A stretch of DNA of 21,567 nt from Methanosarcinales archaeon (lineage in GTDB: Archaea > Halobacteriota > Methanosarcinia > Methanosarcinales > Methanocomedenaceae): the NCBI GenBank assembly GCA_023136155.1, contig JAGLRT010000039.1, positions 1 to 21,567 on the forward strand, read 5' to 3'. Position 1 is the first letter of the stretch, and every line of letters starts with the position of its first letter. The translations under genes were made by a program, and so were the position numbers. Below are positions 6,506-14,290 of this stretch, one piece after another. The notes below the pieces were generated by a model. The model was not told where the DNA came from. It saw nothing but the letters and a program-made list of their open reading frames with translations, and made no database searches.

Positions 6506-7180
6506 ATGATAATCGTAGTTTCTATAGGGGGGTCAGTGTTGACAAGCGACCTCGACCCAGAGAGGATACAGAAGTATGCAAATAGCATCGAACAGCTTGC
6601 AAAGGACCATACTGTTTATGTAATTGTTGGGGGCGGTAAAGTTGCCAGGGAATATATCGAAACTGCCAGGGTGCTGGGTGCAAACCATGCTGAATGCGAC
6701 GTTATCGGCATAGATATTACCCGTATCAATGCCAGGCTATTGATTTCAGCCCTTGGCAATCGCGCATACCTCGAACCTGCTACTAGTTACCCTGAAGCTG
6801 CAACGGCGGCTCTTACAGGGCAGATAGTGGTGATGGGTGGTTTGATACCAGGTCAGACCACTGATGCGGTATCAGCCGTCCTGGCAGAATACGTAGGTGC
6901 TGACCTGCTCATCAATGCTACATCAGTAGACGGGGTATATTCGGCAGACCCAAATACGAATAAAGATGCAAAAAAATTCGATACTATGACACCCGCCCAG
7001 CTTATTGAAGTGGTAATGAAGATAGACATGGTTGCAGGTTCTAACTCACCCCTGGACCTCCTTGCCGCCAAGATCATCCAACGATGCGGTATCAAGACCA
7101 TTGTGATAGATGGAAGGGACCCGAACAATATCTTTGAAGCTGCTGCAGGGCGGCACAGCGGGACGTTGATTTCCAGTTAA
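6506..7180 (+). CDS. pyrH: Archaeal UMP kinase
   Basis: UMP kinase phosphorylates UMP to UDP in pyrimidine nucleotide synthesis. The 224-residue product belongs to the amino acid kinase fold and has the short archaeal length. Visible features are the N-terminal IGGSVLTSD (residues 7-15), VIVGGGKVAREY near 39-50, the nucleotide-binding region ATSVDGVYSADPN, and the C-terminal HSGTLIS ending typical of this family. The ATG at 6506 has a weak AGGT site upstream. It follows NAD kinase by 55 bases. Its TAA lies in the first imperfect unit of a tandem repeat array. Identification is firm. Confidence 0.95.
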   Translation: MIIVVSIGGSVLTSDLDPERIQKYANSIEQLAKDHTVYVIVGGGKVAREYIETARVLGANHAECDVIGIDITRINARLLISALGNRAYLEPATSYPEAATAALTGQIVVMGGLIPGQTTDAVSAVLAEYVGADLLINATSVDGVYSADPNTNKDAKKFDTMTPAQLIEVVMKIDMVAGSNSPLDLLAAKIIQRCGIKTIVIDGRDPNNIFEAAAGRHSGTLISS

Positions 7181-7192
7181 TATGTTAAATCC

Positions 7193-7312
7193 AGTTAAAC
7201 CCAATAAAATACAAGTAAGTCCAATAAAATACTGTTGAATCTAACAAAACACTGTTGAATCTAACAAAATACTGTTGAGTCTAATAAAATACAGTCGAGT
7301 CTAATAAAATAT
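7193..7312. repeat. Six-copy 20-bp tandem repeat array
   Basis: Six uninterrupted 20-bp units run in exact register, starting at 7193, 7213, 7233, 7253, 7273 and 7293. The consensus is TGTTGAGTCTAATAAAATAC; units 3 and 4 differ at one base and the outer units diverge. Degenerate copies extend left into the pyrH stop (CCAGTTAA at 7173-7180 and 7191-7198) and right to about 7340, where CAATTTAATC and CAATTTATCC form a 10-bp pair. The period is not a multiple of three and units contain stops, so it is not coding. No spacers separate the units. Confidence 0.9.
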
Positions 7313-7361
7313 AGTTAAATCAATTTAATCCAATTTATCCATTTTCGATTCATGTGATGTT

Positions 7362-8147
7362 ATGAGTTCCAGACTAGACCCCGGCAAAATAAGTTTTTCA
7401 TACCCGCCCCCGACGAGTGACATGTCTAAATTTGCTAATACACTAGTTGACTTGGGATTTACTGGCTGGGAGTTGGTTTGTGACAGACGCCAGGGACCGG
7501 ATGAATTAAACATTAAAGAGATAGCATCGGTCCTTGAGACCAATGACTTGAACCTTACCGTTCATCTCCCTTTCTCTGACCTGAATCTTGCCAGTCTCAA
7601 TGAACCTATCTGGAACGAAACCCTGCACCAGATGAAAGAATGGATACAGCTTATATCGCCTTACTCAAAGTTGGCTGTGGTACATCCAGGCCATCTTTCC
7701 CCGCTGGGTATGCAGCTGCCTGACCTTGCATGGCAACGCAACATACAGGGACTCCAGCAATTGTGCGACCATGCGGCCGGGTTTGATATAACAATCGGGG
7801 TGGAGAATATGGTCAACATGGATTTCATCTTTGGCAAGCATGCAGAGGAAATGCTGGGTATGATAGAATCGGTTGACCGGGATAACCTGGGGATGACCTT
7901 TGATGTGGGGCATGCCAACACTAACAATGCAGTACCTTCCTTCCTTGAAAAGTGTTCAGGAAAAATTGTGCACGTGCATCTTCATGATAACAAAGGATAC
8001 AGGGATGAACACCTGCCTCTGGGTGAAGGTTCCGTTGACTGGGCTGCTGTGACCGGGAAACTTGCAAAACTTGATGTCAGGTATGTGCTTGAATCCCGTA
8101 CATTCGAGTTCGGCCAGCAGAGCCTTGATTATCTCCTGGCACTTTAA
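7362..8147 (+). CDS. Sugar phosphate isomerase/epimerase-like TIM-barrel protein
   Basis: The 261-residue protein belongs to the xylose isomerase-like TIM barrel family (AP endonuclease family 2), in which metal-bound His, Glu and Asp residues sit at barrel strand ends. These are visible in order: VHLPFSD near 67-73, VVHPGHL near 106-112, the Glu of GVENM near 147, FDVGHAN near 180-186, and HVHLHDNKG followed by DEHLPLGEG. This arrangement fits a metal-dependent isomerase, epimerase or endonuclease IV-like enzyme; the substrate cannot be read from sequence. The gene follows the tandem repeat array; a TATA-like AAAATATAG near 7307-7315 may be its promoter, and a GTGAT stretch precedes the ATG. 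It is followed by a separate strong promoter, so it may be a single-gene unit. Confidence 0.85.
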   Translation: MSSRLDPGKISFSYPPPTSDMSKFANTLVDLGFTGWELVCDRRQGPDELNIKEIASVLETNDLNLTVHLPFSDLNLASLNEPIWNETLHQMKEWIQLISPYSKLAVVHPGHLSPLGMQLPDLAWQRNIQGLQQLCDHAAGFDITIGVENMVNMDFIFGKHAEEMLGMIESVDRDNLGMTFDVGHANTNNAVPSFLEKCSGKIVHVHLHDNKGYRDEHLPLGEGSVDWAAVTGKLAKLDVRYVLESRTFEFGQQSLDYLLAL

Positions 8148-8156
8148 ACCAAACAT

Positions 8157-8164
8157 TTTATATA
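8157..8164 (+). promoter_or_regulatory. TATA box of the aryl-CoA ligase gene
   Basis: TTTATATA is within ACATTTTATATATTTTT, a close match to the archaeal box A consensus. The expected transcript start is near 8186, a few bases before the ATG at 8194, giving a very short leader. Confidence 0.65.
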
Positions 8165-8193
8165 TTTTTAGTACAGAGTATCTAGGGATTACC

Positions 8194-9498
8194 ATGCCTG
8201 AATATTGGGACCCACTTATTGAGCGAATGCCGGTTGAAGAACTGAAAAAAGTCCAGGAAGATAAACTGAAGCAACTGGTCCGATATGTGTATGACCATTC
8301 TCCATTTTACAAGAAACGATTTGATGAAGCAGGGGTTTCGCCTGATGACATACAGTCCCTCACGGATGTCAAGAAACTTCCTTTCACTGTAAAACAGGAC
8401 CTTCGGGACACTTATCCTACTGGCATGTTCTGTGTACCCCAAAGCCTGGTTGTCCGCTATCATGCATCCAGCGGCACCACTGGTAAACCTATTGTTGTAG
8501 GATATACTGAAAATGATGTGAAAGAGTGGAGTACTTCTCTTGCACGGGGTCTGACCTCCATCGGTGTGGGCCGGGAGGATGTGGTCCAGGTGGGTTATGG
8601 GTATGGCCTGTTCACAGGCGGGCTGGGATTGCATTATGGTACGGAAATGGTAGGGGCAAGTGCCATACCTACCAGTTCCGGGAATACTGAACGACAGATA
8701 GAACTGATGCAGGATTTGGGTTCCACCGCTATCGCTTGCACACCGTCATATTTCCTTCACATTAATGAGGTCACCAGGAAAATGGGTGTCAGTATAGCAA
8801 ATGACACAAAGCTAAAATGTGGTATATTCGGGGCTGAACCATGGTCTGAAGAGATGCGGCAAAGGATAGAAGAGCAGACCGGCATCAAAGCTTACGATAT
8901 TTTCGGGACTTCTGAGATAAGCGGCCCCCTGTTCACTGAATGTACGTACCAGAACGGCATACATATCTGGGCAGACCAGTTCCTGATTGAGGTGATTGAC
9001 CCTAAGACAGGTGAGCCATTACCTGATGGAGAAATGGGAGAGCTGGTCGTAACCACACTGGTCAAGGAGGCACTGCCACTGATACGATACCGCATTGGCG
9101 ATTTGACAGTGATAAAAAGTGAGCCTTGTAAATGTGGCAGGACACATCCGCGCATCATGCGTATCCTGGGCCGGACCGATGATATGATAATCGTGAGAGG
9201 TATCAACGTTTTTCCGGGACAGGTGGAAGCTGTCCTGATGGGCATACCAGAAGTTGCAGAACACTACCAGCTTATAGTTGAGCGTGAGGGGGAACTTGAT
9301 AGGCTTACGGTCCAGGTTGAAGTGACCGAGAATGTGTTCAGTGATAAAATATCTGACCTGATGAAGCTTGAGAAAAAGGTAGGTAAGGCACTTCAAACTG
9401 TACTGAACATCACTGGAAAGGTTGAACTTGTGGAACCGGGAACCATCCTGCGGTCCATGGGTAAGGCACAAAGAGTTATTGACAAGAGGAATATATGA
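8194..9498 (+). CDS. paaK: Phenylacetate-CoA ligase-type AMP-forming enzyme
   Basis: The 434-residue protein belongs to the PaaK group, which forms arylacetyl-CoA from an aryl acid, ATP and CoA; the coenzyme F390 synthetases of methanogens are close relatives. Motifs are SSGTTGKP at 92-99 (AMP-binding P-loop), YDIFGTSEISGP in the middle, IRYRIGDL, a CKCGRTHPR cysteine pair and the hinge RTDDMIIVRGINVFPGQ. The ATG at 8194 was chosen because a strong TATA box places the transcript start near 8186; the open frame further upstream is inside the preceding gene. A double-ACT gene follows 15 bases later, a common pairing. In methanogens such ligases, with indolepyruvate oxidoreductase, salvage aryl acids into aromatic amino acids; this role is inferred. 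Confidence 0.88.
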   Translation: MPEYWDPLIERMPVEELKKVQEDKLKQLVRYVYDHSPFYKKRFDEAGVSPDDIQSLTDVKKLPFTVKQDLRDTYPTGMFCVPQSLVVRYHASSGTTGKPIVVGYTENDVKEWSTSLARGLTSIGVGREDVVQVGYGYGLFTGGLGLHYGTEMVGASAIPTSSGNTERQIELMQDLGSTAIACTPSYFLHINEVTRKMGVSIANDTKLKCGIFGAEPWSEEMRQRIEEQTGIKAYDIFGTSEISGPLFTECTYQNGIHIWADQFLIEVIDPKTGEPLPDGEMGELVVTTLVKEALPLIRYRIGDLTVIKSEPCKCGRTHPRIMRILGRTDDMIIVRGINVFPGQVEAVLMGIPEVAEHYQLIVEREGELDRLTVQVEVTENVFSDKISDLMKLEKKVGKALQTVLNITGKVELVEPGTILRSMGKAQRVIDKRNI

Positions 9499-9513
9499 TT
9501 GGGGGATTATTAA

Positions 9514-9945
9514 ATGAAAAATAAATTGATTAAACAGATATCCATATTTGCAGAGAACAAGCCAGGTAGGCTGGAAGAAATCACTGGCCAGCTTAAATCC
9601 GCAGATATCAATATCAGGGCCTTTACCATTGCAGAGGCGGGTGATTTCGGAGTTCTGCGCATGGTGGTGGACAAGCCGGATAAGGCACACAAGGTGCTGC
9701 ATGATGCCGGGTTCACGGTTTCTGAGACAGATGTACTTGGCGTGGAGATGAGCGATTCTCCTGGCGGCCTGCATAAGATTGCAACCGTGCTTGGTGCCAA
9801 TAATATTAATGTGGACTATGCCTATGCTTTTGCTACTGCAACCGAGAATGCACAATTGATAATCAGGGTGGATGTCATTAACAATGCTATAAAAGCGCTC
9901 GACAGGGCCGGTGTTGTACTTATTGGAATTGAAGATTTGAAATAA
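9514..9945 (+). CDS. Tandem ACT-domain protein
   Basis: The 143-residue protein consists of two ACT domains and nothing else. The first (about 5-70) begins with ISIFAENKPGRLEEITGQL; the second (about 72-140) begins with GVEMSDSPGGLHKIATVL and contains INVDYAYAF. ACT domains bind amino acids or similar ligands and regulate amino acid enzymes. Stand-alone double-ACT proteins frequently follow PaaK-type ligases, which suggests that this protein senses an aromatic amino acid and modulates the ligase; that is inference from position. A GGGGG stretch lies 11-15 bases before the ATG, and the gene starts 15 bases after the ligase stop, so they are probably one operon. Confidence 0.9.
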   Translation: MKNKLIKQISIFAENKPGRLEEITGQLKSADINIRAFTIAEAGDFGVLRMVVDKPDKAHKVLHDAGFTVSETDVLGVEMSDSPGGLHKIATVLGANNINVDYAYAFATATENAQLIIRVDVINNAIKALDRAGVVLIGIEDLK

Positions 9946-9995
9946 AGTTCATTATTCCACGCTACCTTCCGAATATATTGATGGAGATATTAAAT

Positions 9996-10364
9996 ATGAG
10001 AGTATGTATACCAAGTTTTAAGCCAGGTGGGCTGAATGCCCCAGTTTCTGAACATTTCGGGCATTGTGAGATATTTACATTAGCTGATATTGATGGTGAC
10101 AAAATCAAGGAAGCATGGCCTCTTTCCAATGAGTACGAAGGAGAACACAGCTGTGAAATCCCAGTTCAGAGAATCATCAATGAGAAAGTAGAATGTATGA
10201 TTGTAGGTGGTATCGGTCGTGGACCCATGATGGGATTCCAGCAGCTTGGTATTAAAGTATACAGTGGTGCATCGGGAACTGTTGCAGATACGTTGAACCA
10301 ATTCATAAAAGGTGCTTTAAAACCTGCGGAAAATGAAAATCTTTGCCAGGGTGGATGTCACTGA
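9996..10364 (+). CDS. NifX/NafY-like iron-molybdenum cofactor-binding domain protein
   Basis: The 122-residue product matches the dinitrogenase iron-molybdenum cofactor-binding family (COG1433; RNase H-like fold). Features are the N-terminal MRVCIPSF, APVSEHFGHCEIF with the conserved SxHFGxxxxF pattern near 18-30, the VGGIGRGPMMGF segment, and a C-terminal CQGGCH that may bind metal. Such proteins are widespread in methanogens outside nif clusters and probably carry iron-sulfur clusters. No nif gene is visible here. The start was set at ATG 9996 because GGAGAT (9983-9988) lies at proper spacing; in-frame TTG and ATG codons at 9978 and 9981 lie before or on that site. It follows the ACT gene by 50 bases. 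Confidence 0.82.
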   Translation: MRVCIPSFKPGGLNAPVSEHFGHCEIFTLADIDGDKIKEAWPLSNEYEGEHSCEIPVQRIINEKVECMIVGGIGRGPMMGFQQLGIKVYSGASGTVADTLNQFIKGALKPAENENLCQGGCH

Positions 10365-10386
10365 TTACCAGGAAAATAATGTAAAT

Positions 10387-10412
10387 ACATCCAACCCCTT
10401 TCAATTTTTCGT
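10387..10412. terminator. Possible bidirectional termination region between convergent genes
   Basis: The 50-base gap between the convergent NifX-like and YkgJ-like genes is pyrimidine-rich on the plus strand, with T runs near 10398-10408, the usual archaeal terminator signal. On the minus strand ATGT-ATTT-ACAT (10383-10390 region) precedes TTATTTTCC. No strong GC hairpin is present. Confidence 0.35.
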
Positions 10413-10414
10413 AT

Positions 10415-10963
10415 TTATTCTTCCTTCATTAACTTTTCAAGCTCAGTTCTCTTGTCAGGAGACAGTTTTTCCATAGCTTTTTGGGATTCCATAGAAAATT
10501 GCTTGATGAATAATGCCTGGAACATTGGCAATACTGTTTGAGTCTGCTGCTTACTTTCATAATCTAACAGTGCAATCTCCCGCATTTGGGCAAGTTTTTC
10601 AGCGGTCATACTGTCCTGGCCCAGGCCCGGACAGTCCATATCCACTACAACATAATTCTTGCCATTATACCCCAACGGGAATGAACGGCAGGAAAATGGC
10701 TTGTTGTCGCCCATAGTGCAAGAGTTATTCTCAAGGTCATACAATGCGCAGATTGTCCTTTCATCTTTTGTTTGCTTGTCCAGTTGCATAGCAACTGAAC
10801 CATATTCACCTACAATAGACAGTACTGGCAGTACCGTATACATCAATCCGTGCTCTATCCAGTCACTTATATCATCAATATAAACACTTATGTCCCTTTC
10901 ACAGCATTTTCCACATTCTGTGCAGTTGAATATAAATTTTGGTTTTGTGGTCTCGTCGTTCAT
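10415..10963 (-). CDS. YkgJ-family cysteine cluster protein
   Basis: The 182-residue product carries the YkgJ-type cysteine cluster (UPF0153, putative zinc- or iron-chelating domain). The cysteines are Cys14, Cys17, Cys20 and Cys21 in CTECGKCC, then Cys72, Cys82, Cys92 in FSCRSFPLGY and Cys111 in DMDCPGLG, all in the expected order. The C-terminal 60 residues are helical and charged. Members are soluble proteins of unknown function; methanogens carry several copies. It starts 21 bases after the gatD stop, with an AAGGGAA site before the ATG, so it is probably the last gene of the argH-gatD transcript. Family is firm; role unknown. Confidence 0.87.
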   Translation of the reverse strand: MNDETTKPKFIFNCTECGKCCERDISVYIDDISDWIEHGLMYTVLPVLSIVGEYGSVAMQLDKQTKDERTICALYDLENNSCTMGDNKPFSCRSFPLGYNGKNYVVVDMDCPGLGQDSMTAEKLAQMREIALLDYESKQQTQTVLPMFQALFIKQFSMESQKAMEKLSPDKRTELEKLMKEE

Positions 10964-10984
10964 GGTAACTTATTCCCTTCTATT

Positions 10985-12247
10985 CTAAAAATTATTATGA
11001 ATTACGCCCGAGGTACGGGAACTCCTTGTCATTTCCCCTGCTATATCAGTTAACATGAGCTTTTTGACCTCATCAAAATCACTGGTTTGCCCCAGCGCCC
11101 ACATCAGTTTCACCAGCGCTACTTCCGGAAGCATATCCTCCCCCTCCAGTGCTCCAGCCTTCAGGATGTCCCGTCCGGTATCATATACCCGGTCGCACAC
11201 CCTGCCGTTAATACACTGACTGGTCACTATCACTGGCACCCCGGCCTGCGTGGTTCTTTCAATATAAGGCACCCATTCAGTAGATACATGCCCCAGTCCT
11301 GTCCCCTCCAGCACTATACCCTTGTAGTTGGCAGAAGCGAACAGCAGCATCTCGGGACTTGCGCCGGTGGTATATTTAACAAGAGTACATCTGGGTTCGA
11401 TATTGGTATTGATAGACAGTTCCTGTTCTCCACGCCGCTTATAGTCCAGATACGTATTAATCTCTCCTGAAGGATATTCTACCCTGCCAAGAGGTCTTGA
11501 ATTGATGGACTGGAAAGCATCACGTCGACTGGTATGCATCTTCCTGATCTTTGCTCCCCTGTGGATATGGCAGAAATCGTCTGATGTGCTCCCGTGCATC
11601 ACCACAGTGACTTCTGCTATATCACTTACAGCCACCTTAGCCGCACATATGGCGTTCATGGCATTGTCACTGCTGGGACGGTCAGCACTGCGCTGGCTAC
11701 CAACGAACACTATGGGCACAGGTGTCTTGATCATAAAAGCAATGGCGGCAGCCGTGTACATCATAGTATCGGTGCCGTGGGTAATGATGATACCATCTGC
11801 TCCGGCCTTGATCTCATTGTTCACTTCTTCGGCCAGCTTTACCCAGTATTCGGGCCGCATGTTCTCAGATAAGATACTGTAACATACCCTTGCATTGTAA
11901 TTGGCAATCTCGGTAAGTTCCGGGATGGCCAGCAGGATATCTTCTGCAGTAAACTGGCTGGTCACCGCACCTGTGCGGTAATCCACCTTACTGGCTATTG
12001 TACCACCAGTGGAAAGTATGGATATATTGGGTAGTTTAGGGTTCGGGGCAGGCAGTTCTATCTGCGGACCTTTCAGTTCACTTTTCTTATCAATAAGTTC
12101 CAGAGTAACATTACCGGGCTCAAGACCTATATTATACCCGTTTTTCAGTTTCACGACCGTTTTGCCGGTAGTGGAGGGCATCAGTACACCTTCATATGTA
12201 GTGCCACCACACCTGGCTAAAACAATATCACCTTCAACTATTGCCAT
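10985..12247 (-). CDS. gatD: Glutamyl-tRNA(Gln) amidotransferase subunit D
   Basis: GatD is the asparaginase-like glutaminase of archaeal GatDE, which converts Glu-tRNA(Gln) to Gln-tRNA(Gln). The 420-residue protein has the GatD-specific N-terminal barrel (about 1-60, GDIVLARCGGTTYEGVLMP) and then an asparaginase domain from about 73. Catalytic motifs are ILSTGGTIAS with Thr83, and THGTDTM with Thr159-Asp160, plus VVMHGSTSDDFCHIHRG, all typical. The gene follows argH after ten bases and precedes the YkgJ-like gene by 21. GatE, its obligatory partner and often a neighbour in other archaea, is not in this window. The GTGA stretch before ATG is a modest ribosome-binding site. Identification is firm. 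Confidence 0.96.
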   Translation of the reverse strand: MAIVEGDIVLARCGGTTYEGVLMPSTTGKTVVKLKNGYNIGLEPGNVTLELIDKKSELKGPQIELPAPNPKLPNISILSTGGTIASKVDYRTGAVTSQFTAEDILLAIPELTEIANYNARVCYSILSENMRPEYWVKLAEEVNNEIKAGADGIIITHGTDTMMYTAAAIAFMIKTPVPIVFVGSQRSADRPSSDNAMNAICAAKVAVSDIAEVTVVMHGSTSDDFCHIHRGAKIRKMHTSRRDAFQSINSRPLGRVEYPSGEINTYLDYKRRGEQELSINTNIEPRCTLVKYTTGASPEMLLFASANYKGIVLEGTGLGHVSTEWVPYIERTTQAGVPVIVTSQCINGRVCDRVYDTGRDILKAGALEGEDMLPEVALVKLMWALGQTSDFDEVKKLMLTDIAGEMTRSSRTSGVIHNNF

Positions 12248-12257
12248 TTTCTATCAC

Positions 12258-13721
12258 TCACAAGTATGATTGTTTCACATCATCGAGCCGCTTCATGCCA
12301 TCCTGCACGTTATTGACATGTTCCATAAGCGCGTCAATTTCCTGTACAAGTAAATCATTTCGGTTGTTAATCATACGGTTTACTTCGTGTGGCGCTGGCC
12401 CGCCTACTGCTGACCGCCGATTCACATTCTCCTTTATGTCAAGAGCCCCTTCGAATAGTTCCGCATTCAGCCCTTCATCTGACAGTTTCTTGCCTATAAT
12501 CTTCATACCGATCCTGTCCAGCTCTTCCAGCGTGTACATGTTACCTTTTGCCATGGTCCCCACTATTTGATGAGCTGTCCTGAAGGGTAGCCCTGTGGTC
12601 CTGACAATGGTATCTGCCAGTTCTGTAGCTGTGGAAAAACCAGTGTTTGCAGACGATGATAGTTTATTCTCATTTATCTTCATGGTATTTATTATACCTG
12701 ATGCAATATTTACTGTACCCAGGGTGATGGCGACGGCACGCCACAGGTGGGTGGTAACTTCCTGCAAATCCCGATTATAACTCATAGGCAGGGCTTTGGT
12801 GATGGTGAGTACCGACATCAGGCATCCATCTACAGTGCCGGTTTTTGCTCTCATCAGTTCGGCAGTATCCGGGTTCTTTTTTTGGGGCATTATTGAAGAT
12901 GTGGATGCATAACTGTCATCCAGTTCAATAAACCCGAATTCCTCACAACTCCACAGTATCATCTCCTCGGCCAGTCGGCTCAGGTTTGTCATGATATTAG
13001 CAAAGACTGAAATTGATTCCACTACAAAGTCACGTGTGCTTACTGCATCCATTGAGTTCTCAATCAAGCCGTGGAACCCGAGAAGTTCACTAGTACGTTC
13101 ACGGTCTATTTCAAAGCCTGTTGATGCGAAGGCTGCCGAGCCAAGTGGAGACTTGTTCGTACGAATATATGCTCCAAGTACTCTCTGGCAATCCCTGGCC
13201 ATAGCATCGTGGTGAGCGAGCAGGTGGTGGGCAAGAGTAGTGGGTTGTGCATGCTGTAAATGTGTAAAACCGGGCATAATGGTCTCCCGGTTCTCTATTG
13301 CAATCTCAAGCATTTTTTTCCGTAAAGATATTAACTTGTGCAACAAAGTAAGCAGTTCATTTCTCAGGACTAGTCGGATACATGTCGCTACTTCATCATT
13401 ACGGGAGCGTGCTGAATGCATACGTCCGCCTGTTTCTTCACCTACCATTTCGATTAGCTTTGCCTCAATAGACATGTGGATATCTTCATAGGAAGTGTCA
13501 AGTTTATCGTAACCTCCTTCCATGATGGTTTCCAGTCCTTTAAGGATATGAGTGCAATCATCCCTGGATATAGTTCCAGTTTCTTCCAGCATTATTACAT
13601 GTGCTGTATCTACCAGCAGGTCTGCCGTAAATATGTGCCCGTCTGTATCCATGGAGGAGAGATAACTAAGCACGTTCGGGTCATCTTTGTTGAGTCGACC
13701 TCTGCGCAAAATGTTATTCAT
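12258..13721 (-). CDS. argH: Argininosuccinate lyase
   Basis: ArgH cleaves argininosuccinate to arginine and fumarate in arginine synthesis. The 487-residue protein has the superfamily signature SSIMPQKKNPD at 275-285 with the catalytic serine loop, MHSARSRND at 101-109 and GFTHLQHAQPTT at 151-162. The start was placed at ATG 13721 (MNNILRRGRL), which fits the usual ArgH N-terminus. A TATATAT element on the minus strand around 13745-13750 predicts a transcript start at about 13721, so the mRNA may be leaderless. In-frame ATGs at 13730 and 13742 would add three or seven residues. gatD follows ten bases downstream. No obvious regulatory site other than the TATA box is seen. Confidence 0.95.
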   Translation of the reverse strand: MNNILRRGRLNKDDPNVLSYLSSMDTDGHIFTADLLVDTAHVIMLEETGTISRDDCTHILKGLETIMEGGYDKLDTSYEDIHMSIEAKLIEMVGEETGGRMHSARSRNDEVATCIRLVLRNELLTLLHKLISLRKKMLEIAIENRETIMPGFTHLQHAQPTTLAHHLLAHHDAMARDCQRVLGAYIRTNKSPLGSAAFASTGFEIDRERTSELLGFHGLIENSMDAVSTRDFVVESISVFANIMTNLSRLAEEMILWSCEEFGFIELDDSYASTSSIMPQKKNPDTAELMRAKTGTVDGCLMSVLTITKALPMSYNRDLQEVTTHLWRAVAITLGTVNIASGIINTMKINENKLSSSANTGFSTATELADTIVRTTGLPFRTAHQIVGTMAKGNMYTLEELDRIGMKIIGKKLSDEGLNAELFEGALDIKENVNRRSAVGGPAPHEVNRMINNRNDLLVQEIDALMEHVNNVQDGMKRLDDVKQSYL

Positions 13722-13743
13722 AGTAACCATAATATTAACCATG

Positions 13744-13753
13744 ATATATACTA
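13744..13753 (-). promoter_or_regulatory. TATA box for argH
   Basis: The minus-strand sequence AGTATATATC lies in the 15-base gap after the DUF123 stop. Standard spacing puts the transcript start at about 13721, the same base as the preferred argH start codon. Confidence 0.45.
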
Positions 13754-13756
13754 TTG

Positions 13757-14221
13757 TTAGAAGGAATAAACTTTTTGAATGGTTTCTTTTATTCTATGTG
13801 CATATGTCACTACATTGAACAGTCTTTCTAAATATTTTTCAAAATGCAGATGACCGCTGCATCCGCAGTCTGAACATCCAAAATCGTTAATTGTCTGGGT
13901 TGAGTGCCCGATAGCTTTTGAGATGGCACATTCAATGTCAAGGTCTGAGTAGGTAAGCACCATCCCTTTTGGCCTGGTATAGGGCAACAGGTAATCGATA
14001 TGCCAGTGGCGGGTAAGGTTGTTGCCTGCTGCCACATCCAGGTGGCGTTTCACCCTGGCAAATCCGCCCGCACCCCTGGCAGAACCTGTATAGGCATAAA
14101 ATCCGGCAAGGAACTTTTTCGTACCCAGGGCGCCTACTACAGTATCTATATCCTCATCCAGTGCGAATATTAAGGAATATGTACCCTTGCCGTTGGGTAC
14201 ATTTAAGGTATGTTCATCCAT
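13757..14221 (-). CDS. DUF123 / Uri-family GIY-YIG-like endonuclease protein
   Basis: The 154-residue protein matches DUF123 (COG1833, Uri superfamily endonuclease), a GIY-YIG-like nuclease domain that in some organisms is fused to endonuclease III. The GIY-like start is GTYSLIF at 13-19, the YIG-like strand is FYAYTGSARG at 41-50, then RVKRHL near 56-61, WHIDYLLPY near 73-81, Glu97 in IECAISKAIG, and a conserved C-terminal CSDCGCSGHLH at 116-126. A role in DNA repair or processing is inferred from the fold. No ribosome-binding site is visible; GGTTTAAGCC (minus strand, 14251-14242) could be a TATA element giving a leaderless mRNA. argH follows 35 bases downstream of the stop, with its own TATA box. 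Confidence 0.85.
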   Translation of the reverse strand: MDEHTLNVPNGKGTYSLIFALDEDIDTVVGALGTKKFLAGFYAYTGSARGAGGFARVKRHLDVAAGNNLTRHWHIDYLLPYTRPKGMVLTYSDLDIECAISKAIGHSTQTINDFGCSDCGCSGHLHFEKYLERLFNVVTYAHRIKETIQKVYSF

Positions 14222-14290
14222 TAAAAATACGTTAGTGGTAAGGCTTAAACCGATTACCTTTCATTCGTCCTCAAATGAAAAACACCCCAA

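Noticed and set aside
7193..7312. The repeat array as a CRISPR
   Set aside because: Units abut with no spacers, are only 20 bases long, vary in sequence, and no cas gene is nearby.
8062..8193. Upstream extension of the aryl-CoA ligase by 44 codons
   Set aside because: It runs inside the preceding isomerase gene and upstream of the TATA box at 8157; the ATG at 8194 fits the family N-terminus.
9019..9855. A 278-codon minus-strand frame rich in His and Cys
   Set aside because: It is antisense to the ligase and the double-ACT gene, both with complete motifs; its composition is that of a complementary-strand shadow.
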